From Streptomyces anulatus (GTDB lineage: Bacteria; Actinomycetota; Actinomycetes; Streptomycetales; Streptomycetaceae): a DNA stretch of 64,000 nucleotides. This document shows, in pieces, positions 63,626-64,000 of the stretch. The stretch is from the NCBI RefSeq assembly GCF_000721175.1, contig NZ_JOEZ01000008.1:124001-188000 (forward strand), in the 5' to 3' direction. The translations under genes and the position numbers were made by a program. The notes under the pieces were generated by a model that saw only the letters and a list, made by a program, of their open reading frames with translations, ran no database searches and had not been told where the DNA came from. How positions within the stretch are numbered: position 1 is the stretch's first letter; each line of letters starts with the position of its first letter.

Positions 63626-64000
63626 ATGAACCAAGAAATCGCCCGCACCCAACACGCGCCCGCCGAACGGGCGTTCACCGTGCTGCTCTCGCCCACCCGC
63701 CGAGGGGCCAGGCTCGCCCGACTGCTGACCGCAGCCCATCTCGGGGCATGGGGGCTGCCCTCGGAATCGGCGGCGCACATCGTCGCCGAGCTGGCGGCGA
63801 ACGCGACGGTGCACGGGCGCGTGAAGGGCCGGGACTTCCAACTCAGCCTGACCGTCGGCGGCGGCACGCTGCGGATCGAGGTGACCGACACGCGCGGCGA
63901 CAGCGTTCCGCCGGGCCCGGGGGCCGTCAAGCCGCCCGAGGACGACGCGGATGCGGGGCGCGGCCTGCTCATCGTCGAGGCGCTGGCGGACCACTGGGGC
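63626..64000 (+). CDS. HATPase_c-type ATP-binding protein (cut by window end)
   Basis: The first 125 codons of an anti-sigma-factor-like GHKL ATPase: AHIVAELAANATVHGRVKG is the N box, LRIEVTDTRGDSVPP the G1 box and DADAGRGLLIVEALADHWG the G2 box. It is divergent from the XRE gene and completes a WhiJ-type regulatory triad. ATG at 63626 after a weak ribosome site. The 3' end is outside the window. Confidence 0.9.
   Translation, partial: MNQEIARTQHAPAERAFTVLLSPTRRGARLARLLTAAHLGAWGLPSESAAHIVAELAANATVHGRVKGRDFQLSLTVGGGTLRIEVTDTRGDSVPPGPGAVKPPEDDADAGRGLLIVEALADHWG

Overview
The window is high-GC actinobacterial DNA, almost certainly from a Streptomyces chromosome. The evidence is codon use, many GTG starts, ATGA and GTGA start/stop overlaps, a conservon, WhiJ-type XRE/DUF397 genes, and a long stretch whose gene order matches the core chromosome of Streptomyces (glmU-prs-rplY-pth-ppc-desaturase-tam-galKET ... 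ispE-ksgA-tatD-rsmI-pmt). I recall this order from the S. coelicolor SCO312x-SCO315x region; I did not compute it.

Layout. 0.3-6.4 kb: a complete conservon (ATPase, roadblock, DUF742, GTPase, a CYP157-type P450 without the ExxR motif), then a convergent ordinary P450 bracketed by two copies of a 163-bp MITE. 6.7-7.6 kb: a DivIVA-like coiled-coil gene. 7.9-12.7 kb: two back-to-back pairs of genes carrying toxin-type domains (two deaminases and a WHH nuclease) together with SUKH/YrhB immunity-type domains. None has an export signal. This is the best candidate for an uncharacterised system. 13.0-15.3 kb: an orphan histidine kinase, a broken HTH gene and tRNA-Gln(UUG). 15.4-24.9 kb: core housekeeping genes (glmU, prs, rplY, pth, ppc, and a desaturase with its TetR regulator). 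25.0-33.2 kb: Uma2, VOC/tam with a divergent MarR and its double operator, a NarL-type regulator, a GNAT, the galT-galE-galK operon, and a second NarL-type regulator that lacks its phosphorylation aspartate.

33.5-39.3 kb: three tandem paralogues of a membrane-anchored PQQ-like beta-propeller. 39.3-42.0 kb: an Uup-like ABC-F ATPase and a lipoprotein. 42.0-42.95 kb: a graveyard of three gene remnants (YoeB toxin, acyltransferase, secreted protein). 42.96-50.9 kb: ispE-ksgA, a 425-bp gap where rpfB is expected, tatD, a zinc-ribbon protein, a tiny ORF coupled to a serine hydrolase, rsmI and pmt. 51-64 kb: two small membrane/unknown genes, a third MITE, a Cys-tailed membrane protein, a MecA-like PBP behind a perfect 22-bp palindrome, a DEDDh exonuclease, a divergent MFS/AraC pair, an AGCS alanine symporter, a PucR-type regulator, and a DUF397-XRE-ATPase cluster cut by the window end.

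How the parts work together. The conservon genes are overlapping and probably form one membrane-associated GTPase signalling complex. ispE/ksgA, galT/E/K, tam/VOC, desaturase/tetR and XRE/DUF397 are start/stop coupled operons. The MITE family is the only mobile DNA seen. All three copies carry TCA target duplications, and two sit exactly at a TGA stop codon.
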